DNA of 64,000 nucleotides. It comes from Chryseobacterium sp. 52. GTDB taxonomy: Bacteria; Bacteroidota; Bacteroidia; Flavobacteriales; Weeksellaceae. A model generated the notes under the pieces. The model searched no databases. It worked only from the letters and a program-made list of their open reading frames with translations, and was not told the origin of the DNA. Of the stretch, positions 22,733-31,325 are shown piece by piece (position 1 is the stretch's first letter; the number at the start of each line of letters is the position of its first letter). The stretch is taken from NCBI RefSeq assembly GCF_002754245.1, contig NZ_PEEX01000001.1:868001-932000 (forward strand). Reading direction: 5' to 3'. Both the position numbers and the translations under genes were made by a program.

Positions 22733-24652
22733 TTAATCTACGTCTTTATTTAAAAATCTGTTCTCTCTTACCTGCATGGATCCATTGTTGTCAGACAGAT
22801 AGGTGTTGATATTCTGATCTGATGCATTGTTTCCGTCGATGGCGATATTCTTTCTCTTGAAAGCCGGAACAGATTCAAATTCACTTGTGCTGTCAAAACT
22901 TTGATAGCGTGAATTAAATTCTTTCAGTTTGTTTCTTCGCTCCACTATTCTGTCCTGATCAACCGCCTTATTCACAAACGTGAATTCCGATTCTGCAGAT
23001 TTTGGAGTTTCAATTTCAATTTTTTCCTCGTAAGCAGGTTTTGTTTCTGCTTTTGGCTCTTCCTGTCTTGTCTGGAAGAACGTTTCCGGTGCCTGAACAG
23101 GAATTTCAACTACATTCACAGGAGCTGCAAGCTCTGCTTTTGGCTGTCCGAAATCTGTTTTAGGCTCGTTAGATGAAGGCTGATTATTGACAAAGAAACT
23201 GAACTCAACAGGTTTTTCTTCAGAGAAAGAACTGGTAGCCGGTGCAGATGGAGTTTCATCTTTTCTGGCATCAAAGTCAAATTTAAATGACTCAATTTCC
23301 AGATCATTGGGATCCTCTGCTTCTTCATCGTAAGAGAATAAACTATAAGACTCTTCTCCTGATTCGTCTTCATTATTCCAGTCACGAGCAGCACTGTCCT
23401 GCGTATCTTCCTCTTTATCAAATAATTTTATTTCTGTTTTGATTTCTTCCTGCTCAATAATCATTTTTTTTTCAGACGAAGTCATGCCGAATTGAGGAGC
23501 ATCATTATCTTCATCATCCAGTCTGAAAGTATGTTTTCCTCCGAAATCACGAGGTGCATCAGATGGAGTTTCTCTTTCTTCTCTTGTTTTAAAAGGAGAT
23601 GACTTTGGATTTTCAAAACTGTCATTAAGACTGATTCTGATTTTTTCTGTAGGTCCGGCAAATCTCTTACTGTCATTTGAAAAACCTGTTGCGATAACAA
23701 GAACGCTTACAGAATCTCCCAGTTCTTCATCAGCGCCCACCCCGAAAATAATATCAGCCGTGTTTCCTGCTTCTTTCTGGATGTGGTCCATAATAACCCC
23801 GATCTCATCCATGGTAACCTCTTCTGCACCACTTCTGATCAATAGAAGGACATTTTTAGCACCAGTGATCTTGTTGTCATTCAACAACGGAGAATCCAGG
23901 GCTTTTTTAACGGCCTCTTCGGCTTTGTTTTCTCCTGAAGCAATTCCGGTAGACATCAGAGCCGTACCTGAATTCTGAAGGACAGATTTAGCATCTCTAA
24001 AGTCAATGTTTACATCGAAGTAACCGGTAATAACTTCTGCCATTCCTTTCGCGGCATTGGTTAAAACTTCATCGGCTTTTGAGAACCCTTGCTTGAATCC
24101 AAGGTTTCCGAACTGCTGTCTTAATTTGTCATTATTGATCACAATAAGTGAATCAACGTTATTTCTTAGCTTTTCAAGGCCTATTTCAGCCTGTTCAAGT
24201 CTTCTTTTACCTTCAAAGCTGAAAGGAACAGTAACGATACCTACCGTCAAAATTCCCATATCTTTGGCTACTTTAGCAATAACCGGAGCTGCACCGGTAC
24301 CTGTACCACCGCCCATTCCGGCAGTGATGAATACCATTTTGGTATTCTGGCCCATACATGCTTTGATCTCTTCGATGCTTTCGATAGCAGACTTTTCCCC
24401 AACTTCAGGATCTGCTCCGGCACCAAGACCTTCTGTGATGGTAGTACCCAGCTGTACCTTGTTGGCAACGGGATTATTATCTAAAGTCTGGGCATCCGTA
24501 TTACAGACTACGAAGTCTACTCCGTAAATCCCTTTCTCGTACATGTGCTTTAGGGCATTGTTTCCGCCGCCACCTACACCGATTACTTTTATGATGGATG
24601 AATTTCCTTTTGGCAAATCAAATGAAAATCCTTGTGTACCTATATTTTCCAT
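22733..24652 (-). CDS. ftsZ: Cell division protein FtsZ
   Basis: A 639-residue tubulin-like GTPase that forms the cytoplasmic Z ring. The GTP-binding GGGG (27-30), the tubulin signature GGGTGTG (114-120) and the T7-loop region (NIDFRDAKSVL) are intact. The GTPase core ends near residue 330. A very long, acidic and low-complexity linker of roughly 250 residues follows, much longer than in E. coli (383 residues in total). A conserved-tail-like motif VPAFKRKN lies about 40 residues before the end instead of at the terminus. ftsA is immediately upstream in the cluster. Confidence 0.97.
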   Translation of the reverse strand: MENIGTQGFSFDLPKGNSSIIKVIGVGGGGNNALKHMYEKGIYGVDFVVCNTDAQTLDNNPVANKVQLGTTITEGLGAGADPEVGEKSAIESIEEIKACMGQNTKMVFITAGMGGGTGTGAAPVIAKVAKDMGILTVGIVTVPFSFEGKRRLEQAEIGLEKLRNNVDSLIVINNDKLRQQFGNLGFKQGFSKADEVLTNAAKGMAEVITGYFDVNIDFRDAKSVLQNSGTALMSTGIASGENKAEEAVKKALDSPLLNDNKITGAKNVLLLIRSGAEEVTMDEIGVIMDHIQKEAGNTADIIFGVGADEELGDSVSVLVIATGFSNDSKRFAGPTEKIRISLNDSFENPKSSPFKTREERETPSDAPRDFGGKHTFRLDDEDNDAPQFGMTSSEKKMIIEQEEIKTEIKLFDKEEDTQDSAARDWNNEDESGEESYSLFSYDEEAEDPNDLEIESFKFDFDARKDETPSAPATSSFSEEKPVEFSFFVNNQPSSNEPKTDFGQPKAELAAPVNVVEIPVQAPETFFQTRQEEPKAETKPAYEEKIEIETPKSAESEFTFVNKAVDQDRIVERRNKLKEFNSRYQSFDSTSEFESVPAFKRKNIAIDGNNASDQNINTYLSDNNGSMQVRENRFLNKDVD

Positions 24653-24662
24653 AACTATGCTT

Positions 24663-24770
24663 TTTATAATTGATGAGTGATGAATGATAATTGATGAATG
24701 ATAAATGGCGTTGCGTAATACGCGGTCTGCTCTTTATTTATCAATTATCAATGATCTTCTACCATTTATA
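24663..24770. repeat. Intergenic hairpin-type repeat (ftsZ-ftsA spacer)
   Basis: Left arm words TGATGAATGATAATTGATG and TGATAAATGG are echoed in reverse complement by ATCAATTATCAATGATC and CCATTTAT at the right end, around a GC-richer centre GCGTTGCGTAATACGC. It is one of several degenerate hairpin spacers in the dcw cluster. Confidence 0.5.
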
Positions 24771-26153
24771 TTACTCTACTTCTTCAAAGAATTTTTTTAC
24801 TTTTTCCATAAGCGACTGCCCGAAGGTCAATTTCGCTCTTCTGTTTTCCTGCTGTTCTGTAACAACGGCCTGTTCCTGAACAATGGCTGTTGGCTGAGTC
24901 TGCTGAGCTGTTTCTGTCTGTACTTCAGCAGTTTCTGCTTTGGTTGTTTCTTCCTCAACAAGCTCTTCTATTTCAACACCCTGTTTTTTGTCCCGAATCT
25001 TTAAACTCTCCATCAGCAAGCCGATTGAAGTAGCAAATTCCGGGCCTTTCAGGTACTGATTTTTATCGTTTGCAATATATTCGTTTGCAAAACCAATTCT
25101 GCTGTCAAAACCTGTTGTATAATTGGCAAGCTGACGAAGGTATTTTAAGTTGGATCCGCCTCCTGTAAGGACAATCCCTGCAATCAGCTTTTTCTTTTGT
25201 TCAAATGCTCCGTAAGCTTTTAATTCGGTATTTACCATTTCCAGAATCTCTTCTACTCTGGCATTGATGATCTGCGCCAAAGTTTTAAGAGAAATCTCTT
25301 TGTCCGGTCTTCCGTGAAGTCCGGGAATGGTAACAAACGTACTGTCTTTCTCTAATTCAGGAACTGCAGAACCGAATTTTACTTTCAGTTGTTCTGCATG
25401 TTTTTCGATGATTGAACAGCCTTCTTTGATATCTTCCGTAATGATACCGCCTCCGTAAGGAATTACGCAGGTATGACGGATGATATTATCTTTGAAAATT
25501 GCAATATCTGTAGTACCGCCGCCTATATCTACAATAGCAACGCCGGCTTCTTTTTCTTCTTTAGTTAATACAGCTTCTGAAGATGCCAAAGGTTCCAGGG
25601 TAAGGGCTTCCATTTCCAATCCGGCCTCTCTTACGCATCTTGCGATGTTTCTGATACTGCCCATCTGTCCTACTACCACGTGAAAATTGGCTTCCAGGCG
25701 TTTTCCGTGCATTCCTACAGGCTCTTGAATTTCACCTTCGGAATCAACTTTATATTCCTGAGGAAGAACATGGATAATTTCTTCTCCAGGAAGCATAACC
25801 AGCTTTTTTACCTGGTCTTTCAGGGCTTCGATGTCGTCATCTGTAATAAATTTGTCCGGATGCTCACGCATGATATAATCGGAATGCTGAAGAGAACGGA
25901 TATGTTTTCCTGCAATACCTACTGTAACTTTGCGGATAGGAACTCCTGCGCTGGATTGTGCTTCCGAAACGGCTGCCTTGATTGAATTAATGGTCTGTGA
26001 TATATTATTCACAATGCCTTTATGAACTCCAAGACTTTTGGCCTTCCCAACGCCGAGAACTTCTATCTTCCCGTGTGCATTCCTCCTTCCGACAATCGCG
26101 ACAATCTTCGTTGTCCCGATGTCCAGACCTACTGAATACTCTTGATTTTCCAT
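24771..26153 (-). CDS. ftsA: Cell division protein FtsA
   Basis: A 460-residue actin-like ATPase that tethers FtsZ to the membrane. I start it at 26153 (MENQEYSVGLDIGTTK) because the nucleotide-binding phosphate-1 motif follows at once; an upstream Met at 26204 adds only a Lys/Arg-rich extension from the spacer. Phosphate-2 VAIVDIGGGTTDIAIF and the adenosine motif GIVLTGGGSNL are present. The C-terminal helix FGQSLMEKVKKFFEEVE is amphipathic and suits membrane targeting, preceded by a Gln/Glu/Thr-rich linker of about 50 residues. Confidence 0.96.
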   Translation of the reverse strand: MENQEYSVGLDIGTTKIVAIVGRRNAHGKIEVLGVGKAKSLGVHKGIVNNISQTINSIKAAVSEAQSSAGVPIRKVTVGIAGKHIRSLQHSDYIMREHPDKFITDDDIEALKDQVKKLVMLPGEEIIHVLPQEYKVDSEGEIQEPVGMHGKRLEANFHVVVGQMGSIRNIARCVREAGLEMEALTLEPLASSEAVLTKEEKEAGVAIVDIGGGTTDIAIFKDNIIRHTCVIPYGGGIITEDIKEGCSIIEKHAEQLKVKFGSAVPELEKDSTFVTIPGLHGRPDKEISLKTLAQIINARVEEILEMVNTELKAYGAFEQKKKLIAGIVLTGGGSNLKYLRQLANYTTGFDSRIGFANEYIANDKNQYLKGPEFATSIGLLMESLKIRDKKQGVEIEELVEEETTKAETAEVQTETAQQTQPTAIVQEQAVVTEQQENRRAKLTFGQSLMEKVKKFFEEVE

Positions 26154-26203
26154 TTTATGTCGATTTGATTTTTTTCTACTTTTTTTCCTTGTTGTTTTTT
26201 TCA

Positions 26204-26245
26204 AATTGGATTTTATCCAATTCTATGCTAAATCGCCCTTTTGGG
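26204..26245. repeat. Two-hairpin intergenic repeat (ftsA-ftsQ spacer)
   Basis: First hairpin AATTGGA-TTTTA-TCCAATT (26204-26222). A second small hairpin, GCCC-TTTT-GGGAC-like, follows at about 26235-26246. The same two-hairpin plan, with a compensatory A/T swap in the first stem, recurs in the murE-ftsI spacer at 35462-35505. Confidence 0.55.
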
Positions 26246-26253
26246 ACTCTTTT

Positions 26254-27219
26254 TTATTCTATTTTTACCTTCGCTTTAGGTTTTGTTGTGGCCGGCTTTT
26301 TTTCCGTTTTCTTGGTTTCCTTTGATTTGACCACCGCTTTTGGCTTTGTTTTTTCCTTCGGCTTGGCCGGAGAAGCTTTTGGTTTTTTTGTCTCAGCCGC
26401 TTTAGGCAGAACTTCCGGCTTTTTTACCGCAGCCAGAACAGGAGCTTTTGCCAGTTCTTTATTTCCTGCTTTCAGAATACTGTCGTTTTCTTTGAAATAA
26501 GGATTTAAAGTGGTTACAATCTGGTTCTGATATTTCACAGAAACCATACTGTATTTTTGAGGATCCTGGAATACCAGATATTTTTCTACGAAGGTTTTTA
26601 AGCCTTTTACCTTAAATTCAATATTGTCAAGATCTCCTATTTCTACTTTATAATTTCCGTCACTTGTCAGGAGATTATAATCGTCTTTGCTTTTTGAGAT
26701 TCCGATAAAAAATTTTTTACTGAAATCATCTTTATCAATTTTTTCAACCAGTTCTGCCAGCTTTTCGTATTCATCGGGCTTCACGTTTCCGGTTACCAGC
26801 ATGCATGGATGCGAATAGGTTTTGGAAATGGGAAACTCGGTTCCTTTTTCATCGACATAAAAGTCTCTACCATCTTTATTTAATCTGAAAACAGGCACCC
26901 GCTGTTTGATATCCAGGTAGAGTTTTCCGTTCAGGTTTAAGTAGACATTGGCACTATCTACGGCAGGAAGTGAGTTGATCTTCTTTTCAAGTACGGGGAT
27001 ATTCAAATCACCGACTTTTCCGGAAGGGTTATCTTTTTTTACAATTTCCCGGATATCTTTTTCATCAATAAAGTATACGGAGGTTTTGGCATTCATTTTT
27101 ACAGAAATCTTATTGTCCGTGATCTTCTGGCCGCTGAATCTCTTCAATGAGAAACTCAGCAGTAATCCAAGGATGATTACTGTGACAGCAATTTTTAATA
27201 TTCTGTATTTATTTTTCAT
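26254..27219 (-). CDS. ftsQ: Cell division protein FtsQ/DivIB
   Basis: A 321-residue bitopic membrane protein: short cytoplasmic N-terminus, one helix (residues about 9-24), then a POTRA-type domain (MNAKTSVYFIDEKDIREIV) and the FtsQ beta domain. It recruits FtsL and regulates FtsW/FtsI. The last 60 residues are an unusual Lys/Pro/Ala-rich tail (many KP, KPK and KAxPK units) that would lie in the periplasm; E. coli FtsQ (276 residues) has no such tail. Position between murC and ftsA matches the standard cluster order. Confidence 0.9.
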   Translation of the reverse strand: MKNKYRILKIAVTVIILGLLLSFSLKRFSGQKITDNKISVKMNAKTSVYFIDEKDIREIVKKDNPSGKVGDLNIPVLEKKINSLPAVDSANVYLNLNGKLYLDIKQRVPVFRLNKDGRDFYVDEKGTEFPISKTYSHPCMLVTGNVKPDEYEKLAELVEKIDKDDFSKKFFIGISKSKDDYNLLTSDGNYKVEIGDLDNIEFKVKGLKTFVEKYLVFQDPQKYSMVSVKYQNQIVTTLNPYFKENDSILKAGNKELAKAPVLAAVKKPEVLPKAAETKKPKASPAKPKEKTKPKAVVKSKETKKTEKKPATTKPKAKVKIE

Positions 27220-27424
27220 TATTTTTTTCTTCTATAAACGCTATCGTCACAAATTTTTTCTTTTTATACGTCCGCAGAGGCGTTTCATTTAGCGGAGGCT
27301 TTGGCTTTCAATATTTAATCCTCTTTTTTTAATTCATACATTAAACATTCATACATTGTGTGTTTTTTGCTGAGTGAAACGATTGTTAATTAGCTTTAAC
27401 TCTTTCGCGTGCTCTGCGTTTAAA

Positions 27425-28786
27425 TCATTTTCTTGATATCCATTCACAAATAGGATCGTACAGGGTGTCAATATTTCCTGCGCCTACCGTAAGAAGGATG
27501 TCAAAATCTTTTTCTTTTATTGTTTCAAATGCACCGGATAAATCCGATTTTTCTTTTTTATCTAAACTCACTTTTTCCAGCAGCCAGTCAGAAGTGATTT
27601 CTTTAAAATTTTCCTGAAGTTCTCTGGCAGGATAAATGTCGAGAAGGATCAACTCATCTGATTTGCTTAAGCTTTCTGCAAATCCATCCGCAAAATCTCT
27701 TGTTCTGCTGAAAAGATGGGGCTGAAAAACAACTAACAGCTTTTTATCGGGGTAAAAGGTTCTGATAGAGCTCACTACGGCATTGATTTCTGTCGGGTGG
27801 TGGGCATAATCATCAATATAAATTTTACCGTTCGGATAAATATGTTTGGTATATCTTCTTTTAATTCCCTTAAAATTGGCAATCGCCTTTTTCAGTGTCT
27901 CAAAATCTACCCCTAAATTGTGAAGAATAGCCAGTGCTGCTGTAGCATTTTCTACATTGTGGATTCCCGGAATTTCCCAGACAAAATCTTTTACTGTTTC
28001 AGAAGGAGTATGGAAATCGAAGTAAATCTTATCATGATCCATACGCAGGTTGTCTGAATAGTAGTCTGCCTCTTCATTCACGGCATAAGTCTTATGCGCT
28101 CTGCCGATGATATCCAGTCCTTTTCTTACAAATAGCTGTTTGTCATTCGGAACAAGGGCTGCAAACTGTTTGAAACTTTCTTCAATATGGCTTTTGTCGC
28201 CGTAGATATCCAAATGATCTGCATCGGTAGAGGTTACCACGGCCCAATCCGGAGAAAGGTTAAGGAAACTTCTGTCATATTCATCAGCTTCCACCACTGA
28301 ATATTCTGTCCCGTTATACAGAAAGTTTGACTTAAAATTTTCTGAAATACCTCCTAAAAAGCACGAGAACGGAAGGTTTGCTTCTTTACACAGGTGTGAA
28401 ACCAATGTGGAAGTCGTTGTTTTTCCGTGAGTTCCTGCTACAGCGATACAGTCTGTATTTTCTGTGATCAGGCCTAAAACTTTAGCGCGTTTTAAAACTT
28501 CAAACTGATTTTGATTGAAATAATCTAAGATCCTCAATGTTTTGATTGCAGGAGTATAGATCACCAAGGTGTTTTCTTTTTGAAGTCCGGTTACTTTTTC
28601 GTCAATTTGATCTTCAAAAACAATATCAATTCCTTCTTTCATCAGTTGGGTCGTAAGCTTGGTGTTGGTCTTGTCATAGCCCAGCACTTTTTTGCCCGAA
28701 GCATTGAAATAACGCGCCAAAGCACTCATTCCAATCCCTCCGATTCCTACGAAGTAATAATTTTGATATGTTTCTAAAATGTTCAT
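27425..28786 (-). CDS. murC: UDP-N-acetylmuramate--L-alanine ligase MurC
   Basis: A 453-residue Mur ligase. It has the N-terminal UDP-MurNAc domain with GIGGIGMSALA, the ATP-binding P-loop AGTHGKTTTSTL (residues about 114-125), EADEYDRSF and the C-terminal domain with DDYAHHPTEI and FQPHLFSRT. It adds the first amino acid of the peptidoglycan stem peptide in the cytoplasm. Upstream murG is 62 bases away, and a hairpin-type spacer lies between them. The downstream spacer to ftsQ (205 bases) holds only low-complexity words. Confidence 0.97.
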   Translation of the reverse strand: MNILETYQNYYFVGIGGIGMSALARYFNASGKKVLGYDKTNTKLTTQLMKEGIDIVFEDQIDEKVTGLQKENTLVIYTPAIKTLRILDYFNQNQFEVLKRAKVLGLITENTDCIAVAGTHGKTTTSTLVSHLCKEANLPFSCFLGGISENFKSNFLYNGTEYSVVEADEYDRSFLNLSPDWAVVTSTDADHLDIYGDKSHIEESFKQFAALVPNDKQLFVRKGLDIIGRAHKTYAVNEEADYYSDNLRMDHDKIYFDFHTPSETVKDFVWEIPGIHNVENATAALAILHNLGVDFETLKKAIANFKGIKRRYTKHIYPNGKIYIDDYAHHPTEINAVVSSIRTFYPDKKLLVVFQPHLFSRTRDFADGFAESLSKSDELILLDIYPARELQENFKEITSDWLLEKVSLDKKEKSDLSGAFETIKEKDFDILLTVGAGNIDTLYDPICEWISRK

Positions 28787-28857
28787 TCTTTTTTGTATTA
28801 ATGTATGATGTAAAATGTATTCATGTCTTTTTTTGTAGTTAATACACTTTACATGGT
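28787..28857. repeat. Intergenic hairpin-type repeat (murG-murC spacer)
   Basis: Contains TGTATTAATGTATGATG and AATGTATTCATG, echoed in reverse complement by TTAATACACTTTACATG at the murG end. It belongs to the family also seen at 22618-22722, 31236-31315 and 32657-32730. Confidence 0.5.
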
Positions 28858-29958
28858 ACTTTTTACAGTTTTAAATATCTCATCTACAATCTCTTTTGCG
28901 GCATTGGGCTTCGCAAAATATTCCATATTCTGAGACATTTCATTTCTTAAACTTTCACTGCTGCATATTTCTTCCAGTGTACCCCAGAAACTTTCCTGCA
29001 TTTCAGAGTCTTTTACCATTCTGGCTGCATTTTTTTCAACCAGATTCATGGCATTTTTGGTCTGGTGGTCTTCCGCCGCAAACGGGAAAGGGACCAGAAG
29101 AACCGGCTTTTTAGCAACCGCCAACTCTGAAATGGCAATGGCTCCGGCTCTTGAAACAATGATGTCTGCTGCAGAGTAGGCCAGTTCCATGTCTTTGATG
29201 AATTCATGGATCTGAATGTTTCTGCTGCCGGTATCTGTTGTTTCTTCTATTATATCTTTATAATCAAGCTTTCCTGTCTGCCAGATCAGCTGATAATCTT
29301 TTTTTACAAGTTCATTTAAATGAGATCTCCATGCATTGTTTAATGTTCTGGAGCCTAAAGAACCCCCTACAGAAAGGATGGTTAGTTTGTCTTTGCTCAG
29401 GCCCATTTTTTCTTTTGCCAGGGATGTTTCCATCATTCCTGTAATGATATTCTCACGAATAGGATTGCCCAGGAATTTTATTTTTTCAGCAGGGAAGCCT
29501 TCTACTTTTGGATAGGCTGTGAAAACAGATTTTGCTTTCTTGCTTAGGATTTTATTGGTTACCCCGGCATAGGCATTCTGCTCCTGAATAAAGATTGGAA
29601 TTCCCATTTTGCTGGCTTCATACAGAGCCGGTCCACTGGCAAAACCTCCAGTTCCTATGGCAAAATCGGGAGAAAAACCTTTAATAATCCTTTTAGATTT
29701 AGATAAACTTTTCAAAATTTTGAAAGGAAGTCCTAAATTGGATAAGATATTTCCTCGGTCTATTCCTGCGATATCAATGCCTTCAATTTTATATCCTGCC
29801 TGAGGAACTTTCTCCATTTCCATTTTTCCGTTGGCACCAATGAACAAAAACTCTGTATCAGGAAATCTTTTTTTGATTTCATCTGCAATAGCGATGGCCG
29901 GGAAGATGTGTCCTCCTGTTCCGCCGCCGGATAATACTACTTTTAGTTTTTTGTTCAT
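28849..29958 (-). CDS. murG: UDP-GlcNAc--lipid I transferase MurG
   Basis: A 369-residue GT-B glycosyltransferase that converts lipid I to lipid II at the inner face of the membrane. The N-terminal G loop SGGGTGGHIFPAIAIA, the second loop GTGGFASGP, the third loop SVGGSLGSRTLN and the UDP-binding segment (ISRAGAIAISEL ... PFPFAAEDHQTKNA) are all present. Length is typical. It is preceded by ftsW with a 33-base gap, so both are read together. Confidence 0.97.
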   Translation of the reverse strand: MNKKLKVVLSGGGTGGHIFPAIAIADEIKKRFPDTEFLFIGANGKMEMEKVPQAGYKIEGIDIAGIDRGNILSNLGLPFKILKSLSKSKRIIKGFSPDFAIGTGGFASGPALYEASKMGIPIFIQEQNAYAGVTNKILSKKAKSVFTAYPKVEGFPAEKIKFLGNPIRENIITGMMETSLAKEKMGLSKDKLTILSVGGSLGSRTLNNAWRSHLNELVKKDYQLIWQTGKLDYKDIIEETTDTGSRNIQIHEFIKDMELAYSAADIIVSRAGAIAISELAVAKKPVLLVPFPFAAEDHQTKNAMNLVEKNAARMVKDSEMQESFWGTLEEICSSESLRNEMSQNMEYFAKPNAAKEIVDEIFKTVKSTM

Positions 29959-29991
29959 TGTTATTTTCTTATTGATATCATTTATTTTGAG

Positions 29992-31230
29992 TTAAGCGAT
30001 ATCATTAATTTCTGCTACACTCTGTTTTTTGCCCATTCCTTCTTCATCGTATATCTGTATTCTTGAGCTTATATTTAAAATAATGCCAAGCTGGAGGTAG
30101 GTGACCAGCATGGAGGTTCCTCCATAGCTTATCAGTGGCAATGGCTGTCCCGTTACCGGAATCAGATTGATTGCTACTGCAATATTTACAGCAAGCTGTA
30201 TAAAGATCATCACCCCGAGACTGAGCACGAGGAGCGACCCGAAAAATGCGGGCATTTTGCTGGCGATCATTACAATCCGGATCATCATGATGAGATACAG
30301 ACATATAAGGAAAGCAGCGCCAATCAGACCATATTCTTCTACAATCACGGCGAAAATAAAGTCGGAAGCAGATTGGGGAAGCATTTGTTTCAAAGCACTT
30401 TTTCCTGGTCCCATTCCGGTAATTCCTCCGTGAACAATGGCGGCTTTAGCCTGCATCACCTGATAGTTTTTGGCTTTTACGCTTTCGTCGTCTACATCGG
30501 TTGTTTTTGCTTTGCTGGATGTAAATGTTTCAATACGGCTCATCCATGTATGAACACGGTTTCCACCAATCATATTGGTATTTAATGCAATGATCAGGAA
30601 GAAGATAATGGCTACAAACGAGGAGGAGATAAATCCTGCGATGTATTTCCAGTGAAGCTGTCCTATGATGAGAACAATGACTGAAACCATCAGGATCATC
30701 AATGCTGTAGAACCGTTATCTTTTGCGACCAACACAAATACGAGCAGGATAGGTCCGAAAATGTACATAATGTTCTCAATAGGAAGCCTTTCCCTTGTTA
30801 TTTTCTTTGTCAGATACCTGCAGAGATAAATAATAAGCATTAAAAACGCAAATGATGATGGCTGGAATGAGATGGGTGTTCCCGGGATTTTAAGCCATCT
30901 TGAAGCACTGGCTCCATCAATGGTTTGCCCCGTAAACATGGTGACAATAAGCAGAACAATCATTAACCCGAGCAAAATACTGCTGAGCTTTCCGATGTAT
31001 TCATATTTTATTACTCCTACGACTCTCATGATCACAAGACCTAAAACCACAAAGAACATATGTTTGATAACGTGACCTGTAGTGGTTCCGTTATTGACAA
31101 TATATTCCAGATTTGAACTTGCAGAATATACAGGGAAAATAGAGAAAATGGAGATCACAAGGATGACCATCCAAAGTACTTTATCGCCCTTTAGAAACTC
31201 AATTCTGTTTTCTGTGTTCTGTTCGTCCAT
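29992..31230 (-). CDS. ftsW: Lipid II polymerase/cell division protein FtsW
   Basis: A 412-residue SEDS-family protein with about ten transmembrane helices. The conserved late motif VTGQPLPLISYGGTS and the early WLKIPGTPISFQPSSF are visible. FtsW polymerises glycan strands at the septum together with the transpeptidase FtsI. A periplasmic loop between the central helices (RIETFTSSKAKTTDVDDESVKAKNYQ) is in the usual position. It is encoded between murD and murG, as in most dcw clusters. Confidence 0.96.
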   Translation of the reverse strand: MDEQNTENRIEFLKGDKVLWMVILVISIFSIFPVYSASSNLEYIVNNGTTTGHVIKHMFFVVLGLVIMRVVGVIKYEYIGKLSSILLGLMIVLLIVTMFTGQTIDGASASRWLKIPGTPISFQPSSFAFLMLIIYLCRYLTKKITRERLPIENIMYIFGPILLVFVLVAKDNGSTALMILMVSVIVLIIGQLHWKYIAGFISSSFVAIIFFLIIALNTNMIGGNRVHTWMSRIETFTSSKAKTTDVDDESVKAKNYQVMQAKAAIVHGGITGMGPGKSALKQMLPQSASDFIFAVIVEEYGLIGAAFLICLYLIMMIRIVMIASKMPAFFGSLLVLSLGVMIFIQLAVNIAVAINLIPVTGQPLPLISYGGTSMLVTYLQLGIILNISSRIQIYDEEGMGKKQSVAEINDIA

Positions 31231-31235
31231 ATTAT

Positions 31236-31315
31236 TTTGTATTCATGTATTGATGTAAAATGTATTTATGATTTTGCAACACAGCTTTGATCATTAATAC
31301 GTTAATACATTTCTA
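31236..31315. repeat. Intergenic hairpin-type repeat (murD-ftsW spacer)
   Basis: The left arm TGTATTCATGTATTGATG and AATGTATTTATG is complemented by CATTAATACGTTAATACATT at the right end, with a loop of about 25 bases. It is the same word family as the spacers at 22618, 28787 and 32657. Confidence 0.5.
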
Positions 31316-31325
31316 CTTTTTACAG

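Noticed and set aside
24057..24527. Long open frame opposite ftsZ
   Set aside because: It lies wholly antisense to the conserved GTPase domain, with no promoter or ribosome-binding signal; codon bias of ftsZ explains it.
25997..26500. Open frame opposite ftsA and ftsQ
   Set aside because: It spans two real genes and their spacer on the other strand; its low-complexity Phe-rich end mirrors the Lys-rich FtsQ tail.
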